DNA from: Gymnogyps californianus
Taxonomy: Eukaryota; Chordata; Aves; Accipitriformes; Cathartidae
Length of the DNA: 64,000 nucleotides
NCBI RefSeq assembly: GCF_018139145.2
Contig: NC_059474.1
Location: 43,418,344-43,482,343 of the forward strand
Reading direction: 5' to 3'
The notes under the pieces are model-generated. The model saw nothing but the letters and a program-made list of their open reading frames with translations. It had not been told where the DNA came from and made no database searches. Positions 24,922 to 35,557 of this stretch are shown here, in pieces (position 1 is the stretch's first letter; each line of letters starts with the position of its first letter). Both the position numbers and the translations under genes were made by a program.

Positions 24922-27075
24922 GTATGGAAATACATAAGCAGCATGACACTCATACTGAACATGTAAAGTTCATATGTATGTATATGTACATACTAGACAC
25001 AATTATAAATCAACATATTTTCTTATGCATAATTGCCTGGTTACCTGCAAGAAATCCCAGTCCAGCACGTACACATGTTCAGAAAATACAAAGGGAGGTT
25101 TGTGGTTGTTCCCTGGCTGCCTTGGGTAAAAACACTCATGTCTGTGGCCTGTGTTGTAAACAGAGCTCAAACTGAAATTCTTCCTTCTCATCTTCTCAGG
25201 ATGGTAAGAGCCAGAGTTTTACCGTGTTAGCTGTCTAGGACTACTTCTTCCCACCACTCCCTACAGCATAAATAGACACTTCGATAGCCAAATGAGAGCT
25301 GTCTGGAAACAAGGCATGCTTGACGCCCGTGTTTAAGGCAAGTCTAGGTAAAACATCTCATAGAAGACTGTGCTCCTTAAACCTCAGGAGGTCTAATCCA
25401 CTGCCTATGCTCGCTCTCTCCTTTCTCCCCCCACATGTCCTTCAGCCTGCTCTGACCTTTTCCAGCTACTGCTGCCTATGTAGTCTTTCAGTGGTGGTTT
25501 AGCCAGCATTAAGTATAAGAAGCAGGGAAGCATCCTGGTGGAGACAGGTGAGTGGGAAAAAAGTATTTTTTTGTGTTATAACTGATGGAGGATTTTTTCC
25601 CCCCATTCTTAAGGCCTATGTAGTTGAATGAAGACAGTTACTAGAGCTCATACATAGGAAGGAAAAAAAAGAATACTTACAATGCAATGTTAAAACTTGC
25701 TGAAAAATCTCATCTTTTTGGTAACATTATGCAGCGTATGTAGAATAGTTGAGTGTGTCCATTGTCATTTGTAGCAGTTTGTGAAATTTAACTATAGTTT
25801 CATCACTAATGAATCATAACACAGCATAATTTAGACTTGGCTTAAATATATAGGATGAATAGAATCAGGGATAACCGCAGACAAGCGTGATTTGGAGAGG
25901 GATGGTGGTTTTAATTGTGCCACAAACTGGGAAAGAAATGGGGTGGCAGCTGGGTTCATTAGTTTTGCCATATAGTGCTGAAACTGACATTTTTGCCGTA
26001 TGTCATAGAGGCAGGATGAAATGTAGAATTGGATGGATAGAAAAAAATCAGGCATGGATAAATGGATCTGTAAATCATAAAAAACAAGATAATTTTAAGC
26101 CTTTACATTGGATGTAGTCACCTGATAAAAAATGCATGAACAGAGAGGAGGAACAAAATACTGTGTCCTGCCATAAACACTGGAAGAATAAGTGTCCCTT
26201 TAGAAAAACATTTATACTTGACAATAACAACATGTAAACTCCTGTTGCTCCAGTAACAGCATGTAAACTCCATTTATACTTCACAACTCCAATCCTGATT
26301 CTTCACAAATTTTTAGCTAGTGAGAGTGGCAAAGTTTCATTATTTGAAACACTCTGAAATTAAAAAACTCAGCATACTTTTTTTATGCTTGCTTCCTTCA
26401 ACAGCTGAGTATGGTCCTGTATGCCTACTCTGTAGAGCCTAAAATACAGTCTGAATAGGGGCACTGACAGGTTTGCCTCGGCTTTTCTCTCGACTGACTG
26501 TTTTAAAAGGTTTGATTTATTTATAGTACAAGGTATCTCACAGTAAAATAATCACATGGAAGAAAGTTGCATAACACAAGGTTCTTGCATCTCTGAAATC
26601 TTTCTTTTTACCAACTCGCATCCCAAATGACCAGAGCTGAGGTAGCTGTCTGAGGGTCAGAAAAGATGTGGAATGCACTGATAAAAAAATGTCTTCATCT
26701 GAGATAGCACAATATCAATACATCTAATACAGCAGGTTTGATGAAGGAATAGTTTGATTCACTTAGACACTTCTTTATTTTCTTCTTCCACCTCAGTCTC
26801 TTTTCTCTTTCTGTCTAGACTATAATCTTGGGGTGCTGTCAAACAGTGCCAAAATTTTCTCCACTTCATTGATCTCTCAGATCCTGTCTACTCTCCTGGA
26901 AGTACTAACATCCACAAGTTACACTATGGTATCATTGATTCAATATACCTTTATGTACCCAAGACCCTTCTGACAACACACTTCACTTTCAGGCATAGTC
27001 CTGAATATTACTGAAATGACATTTTGCTAGGATAGAAAATGAAATAAAGCTGTAGTTTTGAACCCTTCTTTTCAG
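24922..27075. other. Paralogue intron
   Basis: No gene or mobile element recognised. A local repeat of aacaacatgtaaactcc and aacagcatgtaaactcc lies near 26.23-26.28 kb. Confidence 0.5.
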
Positions 27076-27276
27076 GTGTCTGGATAGGCTGGACAGCATG
27101 GACTAGATGTGCTGGGAAATATGATTTTCTGTAATATTCCACTGCCCAAAATAAGAAAACTTGTAAAATCCAGTGTACTTCAGCTGAAAGACCAGTTTCC
27201 GCTAAGTATCACATTGGTATTGAGGCTCATGCTGTTTTTTGCCAAAGCTGATGACTAGGCAGATGCAAAAGCAAAG
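27076..27276 (+). pseudogene. Paralogue relic of the helicase motif VI exon
   Basis: It is 201 bp, 67 codons in phase 0, with acceptor (cttttcag) and donor (gcaaag|gtatat) kept. The family motif SGRAGRRG reads SG-stop-AGQHG (TAG at 27085-27087), losing the arginines. It continues LGNMIFCNIPLPKIRKLVKS and SITLVLRLMLFFAKADD before a second in-frame TAG (27256-27258). Confidence 0.93.
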
Positions 27277-27900
27277 GTATATGATACAGTTTTATTTTTC
27301 ATTTTGAGAATGGATTCTGTATCTTTTAGCTAAACATATTTTTAAAATCTTAAATAAATGTGTTAAATCTATGTATTATTTTAGGCAAGCTGAAAAATAT
27401 GCATTCTGTTTTTAGTAAACAGATAAAAAATAACATTCCTGATACATTAAATGATAAAAAATGGTTATATTTTTATTTCTCTATTCGGTATTCTGTGTAA
27501 TATACCTGTTTTCTTTCTATTATTTACTCAAAGTGCTCACAGAGAGCTCTACTCAGGAGAAATATCTTCTGTTATTTGTTCAGAAGAATGGACGGGAGAA
27601 GGCTGTAATGCTAAGAAAGAAAATAGGGTGGTCTCTACCGTATAAGAAAAAAGTATATAACTGTCTTTATAACTTACACCTTCATCCATGGTCCACATCT
27701 CATTTTTGTTGGCAGAATAATGTTCCCCACTCCAAATAGGAAGAGAAGAGGGAAAAAAGACACTCCTTCCCAATCTTTCACTTTATTTTTCTTTTCCCCA
27801 GACACCTCAAAATCATCACTGTACAACTAACAGCTAATTACTAGCAGATGATCTGTTTAGACTTTTTAAAGAGATTATTTAAGGTATTTTTCTCTCAAAG

Positions 27901-28005
27901 GTTTTGTCACTGCTGAAGCATTCATTTATGTCCTTCAAACAACCAAAAGCCTTAGAGATGTTAAAACTCTACTTTTTGTTTTCTGTGCATTTTTTAATGA
28001 AAGAG
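27901..28005 (+). pseudogene. Paralogue relic of the exon after motif VI, still open
   Basis: It is 105 bp, 35 codons, with acceptor (tctctcaaag) and donor (aagag|gtaagt) intact. It reads VLSLLKHSFMSFKQPKALEM then LKLYFLFSVHFLMKE, closely matching the DDX60 family VLSVLKHSLLSFKQP region. Confidence 0.92.
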
Positions 28006-29329
28006 GTAAGTCTTCATCATATTTCTTTTTTATAACCAAATAGATTATTTCTACCTTTACACTCTTGTGGCCTCAACTTACTATCTGGGCACAAATATGT
28101 ATCCATGCAGAGTTCTTTGCAGGGCCAATTCCTTTTCAAATATGTTATGCCATTCAGCTTTTATCACTGCATATCTAGTTATATTGATTGTTACTGCTTT
28201 TACTGTCCAAAAGCTTTCCAGTTGTGCTGTTCAGGCCCAAAATTTTCCATGTACTTCACTTTCATCAAAAATGCTGAATGGTGAACAGAGATTAAATATT
28301 TATTAATTAACACTTTCTTTCCTTCCCTGCCCCACCCATATGCTTTATTCGACATCTTTATCAAATAAGCTTAATGCTGCATTTCCTTTGCAAGTCAGGA
28401 ATTCCACGTTATCAGCTAGACAGTAGGTTCTAACACCACCATTGTGTTTTAACTGTGTGTTCAAGATTACGATAAAGGAAAGCAAATAGAGGTGGGCTAC
28501 AATATAGTACACGATAGTTGGAAATCTGACAAGAAATATCCGACTTTATTTTATCACTGCGAGTGTCAGTGTGACAGCAACCATATTCATAACTGTTGAT
28601 TCAGAATATATTCTCAGATGTAAACCATAGAAATTGATGATCCCTTGAAGGTATTCGAGTCCTTTGAAAGCATATCACCTCTCTGAAAGAGTAAGTATTT
28701 CTACAACAGCTAGAAGCCCTTGCCAATCTTTCAGAAAATACGGACCACAACCTAAGAATTTTTCTCAGGTACTAAAAGATTTTTGCTTTAAAAAATATTT
28801 ATCTGGAAAGATAACAGTTATTTACACAGGAAAGTAATATTAGGAACATATTCATTGTGTTGTTTTTCTGCTTTCTTGAACACAACGTCTAAAACACAAG
28901 ACAGCTCCCAGCACTTGATCACCAGTGACAAAGGGACCATAGTCCAAGATATTCTGTTCTAACATTGTTTTCATTGAACATGTGATAAGTTTCTGAAATG
29001 AGGAGTAAGGTCTTTCCTATGTAATCAGTAAGAAACACGCAGCATAGAAGACGTATTCACATTTTCTAAATCACTCTTTCACTAGATTTGCAAGCTCAGG
29101 AAGGTACCAAAGCACATCTTCAAGTGTAAGCTCCAGAAACAGTACAAAATAAAAGATAAATTGTCTGCAAAATCCTGAAGCTAATGAGTGGATTTGCTTT
29201 GAAATTGCTTTTGAAATTCAAAACTGCAAAATACATGGGTCTTAGCTTTATGTCAGCTTTGATTCTTGGAAGTTAATACACAGATACTGAAACTTGCTTG
29301 AAAAGTAATTCAGCCGAAGCTCAGATACT
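28006..29329. other. Paralogue intron, further exons missing
   Basis: The family encodes roughly 110 residues between the exon at 27901 and the exon at 29824 (the region after VKEGYLD). I found no relic of that part. Confidence 0.45.
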
Positions 29330-29740
29330 GTCAGGGACCTGAGTGTACTAATTGGCATTAATTGCCCTGAGCAGCCTCACCTGGAGCCTTCACCTACGCT
29401 CCCCCAACCGTGGGGCTCCATTTAAGCTCCATCTGCTGCAGCTGGCTTGTCTCAGCTCTGTTCCTGAGTTTCTTGGTTGGGGGTTTGGTTCCTGGGTTGA
29501 CCTTGGCTTGTTACTTTGCCGGATGGTGACTGGGCTGTTGGTGGGACCTTTTGCGGTCACTGCCCTGCCCTCCTCTCACACGGTGGGACTGCGCCCCTTA
29601 GCCCGGTTGCTGCCTGGCCTGTGCTGTGGCCACTTGCCCTGCCCTGCCAGCTTGGCCACCGGCCGGGAGTGGTCCTGCTCCCTCTGCTCCCCAGCAGCTG
29701 CACTGATCGATTGTTGTGGCTGTATCATAATGACCTTCAA
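29330..29740. other. GC-rich block, possibly an LTR or other repeat
   Basis: It is an abrupt GC-rich island in AT-rich intron, with blocks such as cctgagcagcctcacctgg and ctgctgcagctggcttgtct and a TTTAAG element near its left third. This resembles interspersed avian LTR-type sequence more than a gene. Ends and family are uncertain. Confidence 0.35.
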
Positions 29741-29823
29741 TTATAGCATTTGATTTGATTATAGCATTTCACATTTTCTTCCAGCTGCTCAGAAATGTAA
29801 ATGTAAATTGTGTTTTTCTTTAG

Positions 29824-29971
29824 GTAATTCATAATGATCTCCTGGAAGATTTTGCTGCTGCATAAAATGAGTACAACAGCAAAACAGAGGAGAACTTTGG
29901 CCAGTTCCTATTGATTGCTTCTAGAATGGCTGATATGAAACAAGAATACTGACTTGCTCTTTTAGACATCG
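29824..29971 (+). pseudogene. Paralogue relic of a C-terminal exon with stops
   Basis: The acceptor (ttctttag) and donor (catcg|gtaggc) are kept. It reads VIHNDLLEDFAAA, TAA (29863-29865), NEYNSKTEENFGQFLLIASR then MADMKQEY, TGA (29950-29952), LALLDI, matching the family LDDLPEDFSDALDEYN...KLADMNQEYQLPL region. It is the last relic I recognise. Confidence 0.92.
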
Positions 29972-31627
29972 GTAGGCAAATATTCTATTTTTATAAGCAG
30001 ACATACAGTGTAACTTCAATGAACTGCTGTATGGATTGCAGGAAGATTTGGAGGACCATCTGTGTGTTTGTGTGTGGGAAAACATAATCTCATATAACAT
30101 CGGGCTTGCAGTGCCCCTGTTCTCTTACCATGCCTGTTCTTTCTCTAATCAAAATTTGTTTGCTCATTGTGTCCCCCACCCAGTGCACCAATAAGCATTT
30201 TGCTGCTGTTCCTGTGTTTGCATCCCTTTGACAGTTTTCCTCTGTGATAATCAAGAGATTGAAAGAAAGAGTAAGGCATGTTTAGTGTGGTTAGTCATGT
30301 GCACTTGATGCATAAGTAGTGTAGGAATAATCAGAGATTTCACTAGGCTGTTACAAATAATCTGTACTGAATTGGTACAATTACATTTTACCTATGGATA
30401 GATTTTAGCCCAAATCTTGATGAACTTTTGTTAGGACTTAAAACGCACATGTCTAACACCAAAATGAATTTAAATTTTAGATTAGGGAATCTAATTTAAA
30501 AACAGCCACGTGAGAAAGGCATCCTTATTTTATGACGAACACTTTTCTATTTAATGTCAAATTCTTTGTCTTTCCTTTTACAGCCACATGCAATTCAGTG
30601 ATGATCAATGGATTTTATACCTGGAAAAGTTTGTTTCATGCCCTTAAATTTGATAGTATATATCAGATTTACTTTTCTAGGAAAAAATTTGGTCTAACCA
30701 GTAGCATGGCTGAGCATGTCCCCCCATCAGGTGTACAAACAAACACATGTGTACAACACATACATATAAACACAGCTGGTCACATAGATCAACAGAGTCA
30801 CAGAAACACTCAGCACTCACTGGCTGATCAGCAAGAAGGCCTTTTAGCGGGAAATATATACAAAGCAGATCCCACCAGTAACTGGGCCTGTGCACTTGGG
30901 CTATCCAGTGCCTGGCCGTGGATCCTGGCTCTCCCCAGTTGCCTCCTGCACAGGCACTCACATGCACATGGAAACAGGGGTCTTGAATTTATGCATTTAT
31001 TTTAAAGGAGAGAGGTTAGCTTAGCTTAAGATAGGTGGCTCCTGACAGCTTCAAGTGAGTGTTGGGGAATTTTTGTTGTACCACTTGAGGCGAATTAAAC
31101 ACACATTTGTGCTTAAGTATAAAGTGATCTAATGGACAAGTCATTGGACGGAGTCCTACTGCCATAAGCAGTTCTACAGGGAGTCTGCAAAGATGTGGCA
31201 TGAGCTGATTCCTTGCACACGCTTGCGCCAGCACCAGTCATATAATTACAAATCAATACTGCAGCATTTCTTATCAACAAGGAATTTGTTCTCCCTTATA
31301 TAAAGTTGTTCCATCTCTGGCATTCCTGTTTCTATTTTCTAGCCTGGTTCTGGAGTTAGGCCTCCCTACTGCCAGGACCAGGTCATTTCTCGGTCTCCAA
31401 TTACTATGGCTGAGCAGTTACAATTTGAATTTCCCCTTTGTAAGATGTCTCAAGTTAAAATTTCTGCAGCTGTTTTTCTATACTAGATAGTTACTGCCAA
31501 CTGCTCAATGATTTTAGACACTCTGATTCACACTTGAAAGAATGGCTGTCTCGGATCCTCATCTCAAGCATCTATCTCTACCCCTTCCCTCTTTGCCGCA
31601 TGCATTATGTAGAGAGATCTAAAAGAG
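29972..31627. other. Sequence downstream of the last paralogue relic
   Basis: The final exons of a DDX60 family gene (about 170 residues) are not seen here. A 157-codon ORF at 30532-31005 has no family resemblance. No other feature was recognised. Confidence 0.45.
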
Positions 31628-32171
31628 TGTGATGGGTTGACCTTTGCCAGCTGCCAGATGCTCACCCAGCTCTTTTCTCACTCCCCTCCCTTAACAGGAG
31701 GGGGGAGAAAATAGGATGGAAAAGCTTGTGAGTCAACACAAAGACAGGGAGACTGCTTACCAGTTACCATCACAGGCAAAACAAACTCGACTTGGGGAAA
31801 AGTAATTTAATTTATTGTCAGTTAAAATAGATTTTGACGGTAACAAACAAACAAAAATTTTAAACAACACCTTCCCCCCACCTTCCACTTTCTCAGGTCA
31901 ACTTCACTCCTTTATTCTTGACTCCTCTATCCCTCCCCATCTCCTGAGCGGTACAGGAGGGATGAGGGTTGGGGGGGTTAGTCAGGACATAACAGTTTTT
32001 CTTGACACTTTACTCCTGCTCCAGTGTGAATCCTCTCCATGGGCTGCAGTCCTTCAGGACAAACCTGCTCCAATGTAGGCTTTCCACAAGCTGTGGTTCT
32101 TTCAGGGCATATCCACCTGCTCCAGCATAGGGTCCTCCATGGGGGGACCTGACTTGGTGTTTGCACTACTG
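31628..32171 (-). mobile_element. Partial ERV LTR (family B)
   Basis: It starts TGTGATGGGTTGACCTTTG and follows the 19080 LTR through the aactcgacttggggaaa block and the ctgctccagtgtg repeats. The similarity stops at a pyrimidine tract and the distal end (CAATACA) is absent. Same sense as the 19080 copy. Confidence 0.85.
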
Positions 32172-32360
32172 TTTCTCTCTTTTTTCTCTTTTTCTCTTTT
32201 TCTCTTTTTCTTTTTTCTCTTTTTCTTTTTTCTCTTTTTCTTTTTTCTCTTTTTCTTTTTTCCCTTTTTCTTTTTTCTCTTTTCTCTTTTTCTTTTTTCT
32301 CTTTTTCTTTTTTCTCTTTTTCTTTTTTCTCTTTTTCTTTTTTCTCTTTTTCTTTTTTTC
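32172..32360 (+). repeat. Pure pyrimidine tract (CTTTTTCTCTTTTT-type)
   Basis: About 190 bases of only T and C in imperfect CTCTTTTT and CTTTTTTCTC units, grown from the truncated LTR edge. The Lys/Arg- or Phe-rich ORFs over it are artefacts. It lies about 1.0 kb upstream of the DDX60 CpG island. Confidence 0.92.
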
Positions 32361-33300
32361 AGACCTAAAATACGCTTTTCTGAACCAAAATGCATCATCC
32401 AAAGGGATGGAGAATTGAATCTAAAGGTCTGTCTTCAGGACCTAATTAGAAGTTATATTAAAAATCTGTTGAAGCAGTGGGCTAAAGATCATCTCCCATT
32501 TCATTTAAGGAAAGGAAATAAAGAGTTCCAATTATTTCCCAGATTGTTACCTACCAAAGAAAAAGGAAGTGTGCTGAGAGGAGGGAGCAGGGGCTTATCT
32601 TGGCTAGCTAAACAAAACAATTCTAGTGTGCCGGAGCACTGTGGGTGTGTTACTGTACTATAAAAGACACCATTCTGAGTTTCTGGAATGTTTGTACAGG
32701 TCTCAAAGGAAATGCAGGATGTGGAAAAGACCTCTGATCTGCTTACATGGCAAGTGTTACGTGTCAGCTGTCCACCAGGGAGGCTCTCAAAAACTTACCT
32801 GGATCCATACGGAGACTAGTTACATATGTAACCCCAGCAGTTTTCCATGCTGTATCTGCACAAGTATCTGATCTAAAGAGGAGCTGGGCTTTTCACTTCT
32901 CGCCAAGACAATCTGACATGTAAACTGTGGTTTCCTAAATGTTGTTTCAACAGTACTTGAGTACCCAGGTTCCCTGGCAAATCGAGGCTTTGCTATTTTA
33001 AAGTGATAGGGGTCCAGTACTGATCCTGCTAAAGGATTTGCGGGAAATGCTAAAAAGTTGTGTAAAGTGTACCTCTTAGTTTATTTTTCATATGGAATGT
33101 CCTACTTTAAGAAAGCAGGCTGGTAGAAGAACAGACTGTGATGAATAAAGGGACAGAAAACGGAATTAGTATTTTCTGCACTGTATATGCAACCTGCATG
33201 AACAATATTCTTAAGCAATGCAGGCTTAATGGCTCTTGGACCATTAGCTGAAGCCACCATCACTGACAAGCATAATTTAATGGAAGCAAGGAACTTTCCA
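32361..33300. other. Intergenic stretch before the DDX60 promoter
   Basis: No supported coding exon or mobile element recognised. Confidence 0.5.
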
Positions 33301-33336
33301 GTGTCGTATTCAGGGACGCAGTTCTTCTGGCACCTC

Positions 33337-33348
33337 GGAAACGAAACC
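33337..33348 (+). promoter_or_regulatory. ISRE-like element
   Basis: GGAAACGAAACC: two GAAAC half-sites in tandem, the layout bound by ISGF3 and IRF factors in interferon-stimulated promoters. Confidence 0.7.
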
Positions 33349-33469
33349 TAAACTCGGCGGCTGGTCTGCGCCGCGCCGGGAACAGAAACCGGAACCAGAA
33401 GGTGGCGGGAATGGGCGGCGGCGGCGGGGCCCGACCCCGGGGCCACCCGTTGGCGGCGTCTTAAAGGCG

Positions 33470-33517
33470 GGCTGGCGGCGGAGCCGGTCCGGGCGGCGGA
33501 GCGGGCAGCGGCGGCAG
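33470..33517 (+). other. DDX60: DDX60 non-coding first exon (right edge defined)
   Basis: A donor (gcggcag|gtactg, GT at 33518) sits in the core of the CpG island, and the next acceptor is at 35178-35179, before the start codon. The left edge is a guess because no transcription start can be read from sequence. Confidence 0.5.
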
Positions 33518-33522
33518 GTACT

Positions 33523-33710
33523 GTGCGGGCCGGGGCTTTGCTCGACGTTGTGGTTAGGGTCGCTTTTAGGGTGGGGTTTGGGGCTGAGACTGGGATTGGG
33601 GTTAGGGCTAGGGTTGGGTTTAGTTCTGAGGGGGCTGTGGTTGGGTTTAGGCATGGTGCTGGGGCTGGGTTTTGCATTAGGGTTGCAGTTGGTTTAGGGC
33701 TGGACGAGGT
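33523..33710 (+). repeat. Degenerate TTAGGG-like G-rich block
   Basis: Many imperfect GGTTAGGG, GGTTTGGGG and GGGCTAGGG units follow the exon 1 donor on the + strand. It resembles decayed telomere-type repeat and could form G-quadruplexes. Confidence 0.7.
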
Positions 33711-33790
33711 GGCTGGACAGCATCCAGGGGAACCTCTGGGACTTGGCGGGCAGCAAGGGAGCACCCTCCAGGGTGGAGGGGCAGCGAGAG

Positions 33791-35179
33791 TGCTGGCAGG
33801 GTGTCAAAGCCACCTGGTTGCCTCTGCCCACACTGTAGCCCCAGACACCTCAGATGTTAGTGTGTGCACTGCAGAAAAGCACCGATGTAGCAAAGTATTT
33901 AAGCATTTTTTTTGAAAGGAAATATAGCAGTCCATACATGAGTATGTACAGATACAGTTTTGCTTTTTTTGAGAATGACTGACTTTACGTGTTCAGATAT
34001 GGAAAGTCACGCTTGCTTAGGAGATTGCAGGTACACAAAAGGTGACTTTATGTAGCTGTATGTATATAAATAGCTTACATTTCCTGAAAACAGGTATTAA
34101 AGTTCAACTGTAAAGTTATGTTAAGTACACCACTGTAATATAGCACACTGTGTACGGTATTTTACAAGTAGATAATAAAAATGTATTTTTGTTTCTTTTT
34201 TTCTGCAACTTCATTTGCTAGGAGTTTAAACTAACACAAGGTGAAAACCAAAAAGAAAACTTCAGCTTAGTTTTGAGTTGAGTTTGTGAAATCTGAAAAA
34301 TTGAGGTTGCACTTTAGTTTCTTTCGTTCATTTTTTAAGAAATGTTATAAGACTAAAAATTACATCTAAAGATGAAATAGTCCTTTTATGGTCTCAGGAA
34401 AATGAAGGATAACCTGTCTAAGGCATAAGAACATTGCAATGGCAAATACTGCAACAATAAATACTGCATGAGGGTGTTACCTGAATGGAAACTGGAGAAA
34501 ACTAAGTTCAGAAGAACTGAGCTGATGTGGTAGGGAGTGTGCAGGGTTATCCCAAGCTGCTTGTTTGTTCTTTAGCTCAAAGGAACTGAACATCGTGACC
34601 TCGTAAAGTGGGGAGTTACCCTAACCATTACAGTTGTATGCTCGCTCAAGATTTGAGAATCCTGCCCTTGGAAAAAAAAGAAGAAATAATCTAAAACTGA
34701 ATTAAAAAGTGGGATTGATACCAAACCATGATTACCCCCATCGTGCAATGAAGACGTTGTGGCGTACCTACTTGTGACTGGACTAGCGTGAGCAGTGTGA
34801 GTACAAGTCACTTGAACCAGGAAACATGGATCGTTCCTTGGAGCTTGCCATGTAGATGTAGCTAATATAGCAAATGATGACTAACCCTCCCGAGGGTCCC
34901 TTCATGCAAAGTGCAAAACAGATATGTAATGCTCTTCTTTAGTAAATTTTAAGAAAGACAAAAGCTGATGTTCTCCTTATAGTTCACAAAAATATTTATT
35001 GATTTTAAAATGAAAATATGTCTCACAGGGATGTTCACAAAATGCTTTCTGATTTTTCATAAAGTTTTATTCCAGTGTGATTATGAAGTAGATAATGTAA
35101 TGGTTGAAGCCTCAGAGCATACCATATTTCCTGAAAATTATCTCTTGATTACTTAGAGTTTTCTTTTTTTGGATGCCAG
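33791..35179. other. Rest of DDX60 intron 1
   Basis: AT-rich and without recognised features. Confidence 0.5.
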
Positions 35180-35557
35180 AATCAAGATCTGTGATGGATT
35201 CTGCAGAAGGTCATTTCAAGAAAGTCATTCATAATGATGCAAATGAGAATGCTAGTAATGATGATAAGGATAGTGAATGTAGTGACAGTGAGAAAATAGG
35301 CTTCATTGCAACAAAGGAAGATAAAGAGAGTGGGAGTACAAGTGACAGTGATGAGGAGGATGAGACCAGTGACAAAGCGGAAGCAGCTGTTGCGCAGCTG
35401 CTTAAAGAAGAGGAAAATAGAGAAAAAGAAGCCGAAGACCCAGATTACATTAACGCTTATAGTATCTCAACCACTGAAGAAGTAACACAGCAGGCATCAC
35501 AAACTGAAGGCGAGGATTTCAGAGTTCTCCAACACGAACGTGATTCCCAAAGCCCTG
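35180..35557 (+). CDS. DDX60: DDX60 exon 2 (first coding exon, acidic N-terminus)
   Basis: Acceptor ggatgccag, donor ctg|gtgagg. CDS from 35194 gives residues 1-121 plus one base. The peptide [19 protein letters not shown] leads to runs of Asp, Ser and Glu ([20 protein letters not shown]). A predicted disordered acidic tail. No Met is available in the next exon, so this exon must supply the start. Confidence 0.85.

Larger units (their letters stand above)
10272..29971 (+). pseudogene. Degenerate tandem paralogue of DDX60 (unprocessed pseudogene)
   Basis: Twelve exon relics in DDX60 order and on the DDX60 strand are spread over 19.7 kb. Relative to the intact gene at 35-64 kb they match the first coding exon (by position and phase only), exons 14, 15, 16, 17, 18 and 21, the exon that begins at 63930 (identified through family conservation of its GIGYHH segment), and four exons lying beyond this window in the intact gene (motif V, motif VI and C-terminal parts). 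Introns and most splice sites persist, so it arose by segmental duplication and not retroposition. Counterparts of exons 3-13, 19-20 (DExH box, SAT motif) and 22-27 were not found. Disabling changes include at least eight in-frame stops, three 1-bp deletions, a 23-bp insertion in the Walker A exon and a solo LTR inside an exon. No functional helicase can be made. It ends about 3.4 kb before the DDX60 promoter. The mammalian DDX60/DDX60L pair is a similar tandem arrangement, but orthology is not shown here. Confidence 0.9.
33300..33790 (+). promoter_or_regulatory. DDX60: DDX60 CpG-island promoter with ISRE-like elements
   Basis: This CpG-rich block has GC boxes (gggcggcgg) and no TATA box. GGAAACGAAACC at 33337-33348 is an ISRE-type site of two GAAAC half-sites, and GGGAACAGAAACC at 33378-33390 is a second, weaker one. 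DDX60 is known as an interferon-stimulated gene in mammals, so these sites 130-180 bp upstream of the exon 1 donor are where STAT1-STAT2-IRF9 or IRFs would be expected to act. The transcription start is not determined. Confidence 0.8.

Noticed and set aside
27451..27739. ORFs near 27.5 kb as the exon after motif VI (VLTESSTQEK)
   Set aside because: The true relic with clear homology (VLSLLKHSF) and good splice sites is at 27901-28005.
30532..31005. 157-codon ORF as a final exon of the paralogue
   Set aside because: It has an acceptor-like ttttacag, but the peptide does not match the DDX60 C-terminus.
19080..32171. A full provirus bounded by two family B LTRs
   Set aside because: The LTRs share orientation, but the 11 kb between them holds DDX60-like relic exons, another LTR and CR1, with no gag, pol or env sequence. 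The left LTR has its own TSD.
32102..32663. Lys/Arg-rich and Phe-rich ORFs up to 174 codons
   Set aside because: They are translations of the pure pyrimidine tract and appear in several frames on both strands.
35173..35193. Upstream in-frame ATG as the DDX60 start
   Set aside because: The AG at 35178-35179 is the best acceptor, which would place this ATG in the intron. Start assigned to 35194, though this needs transcript evidence.
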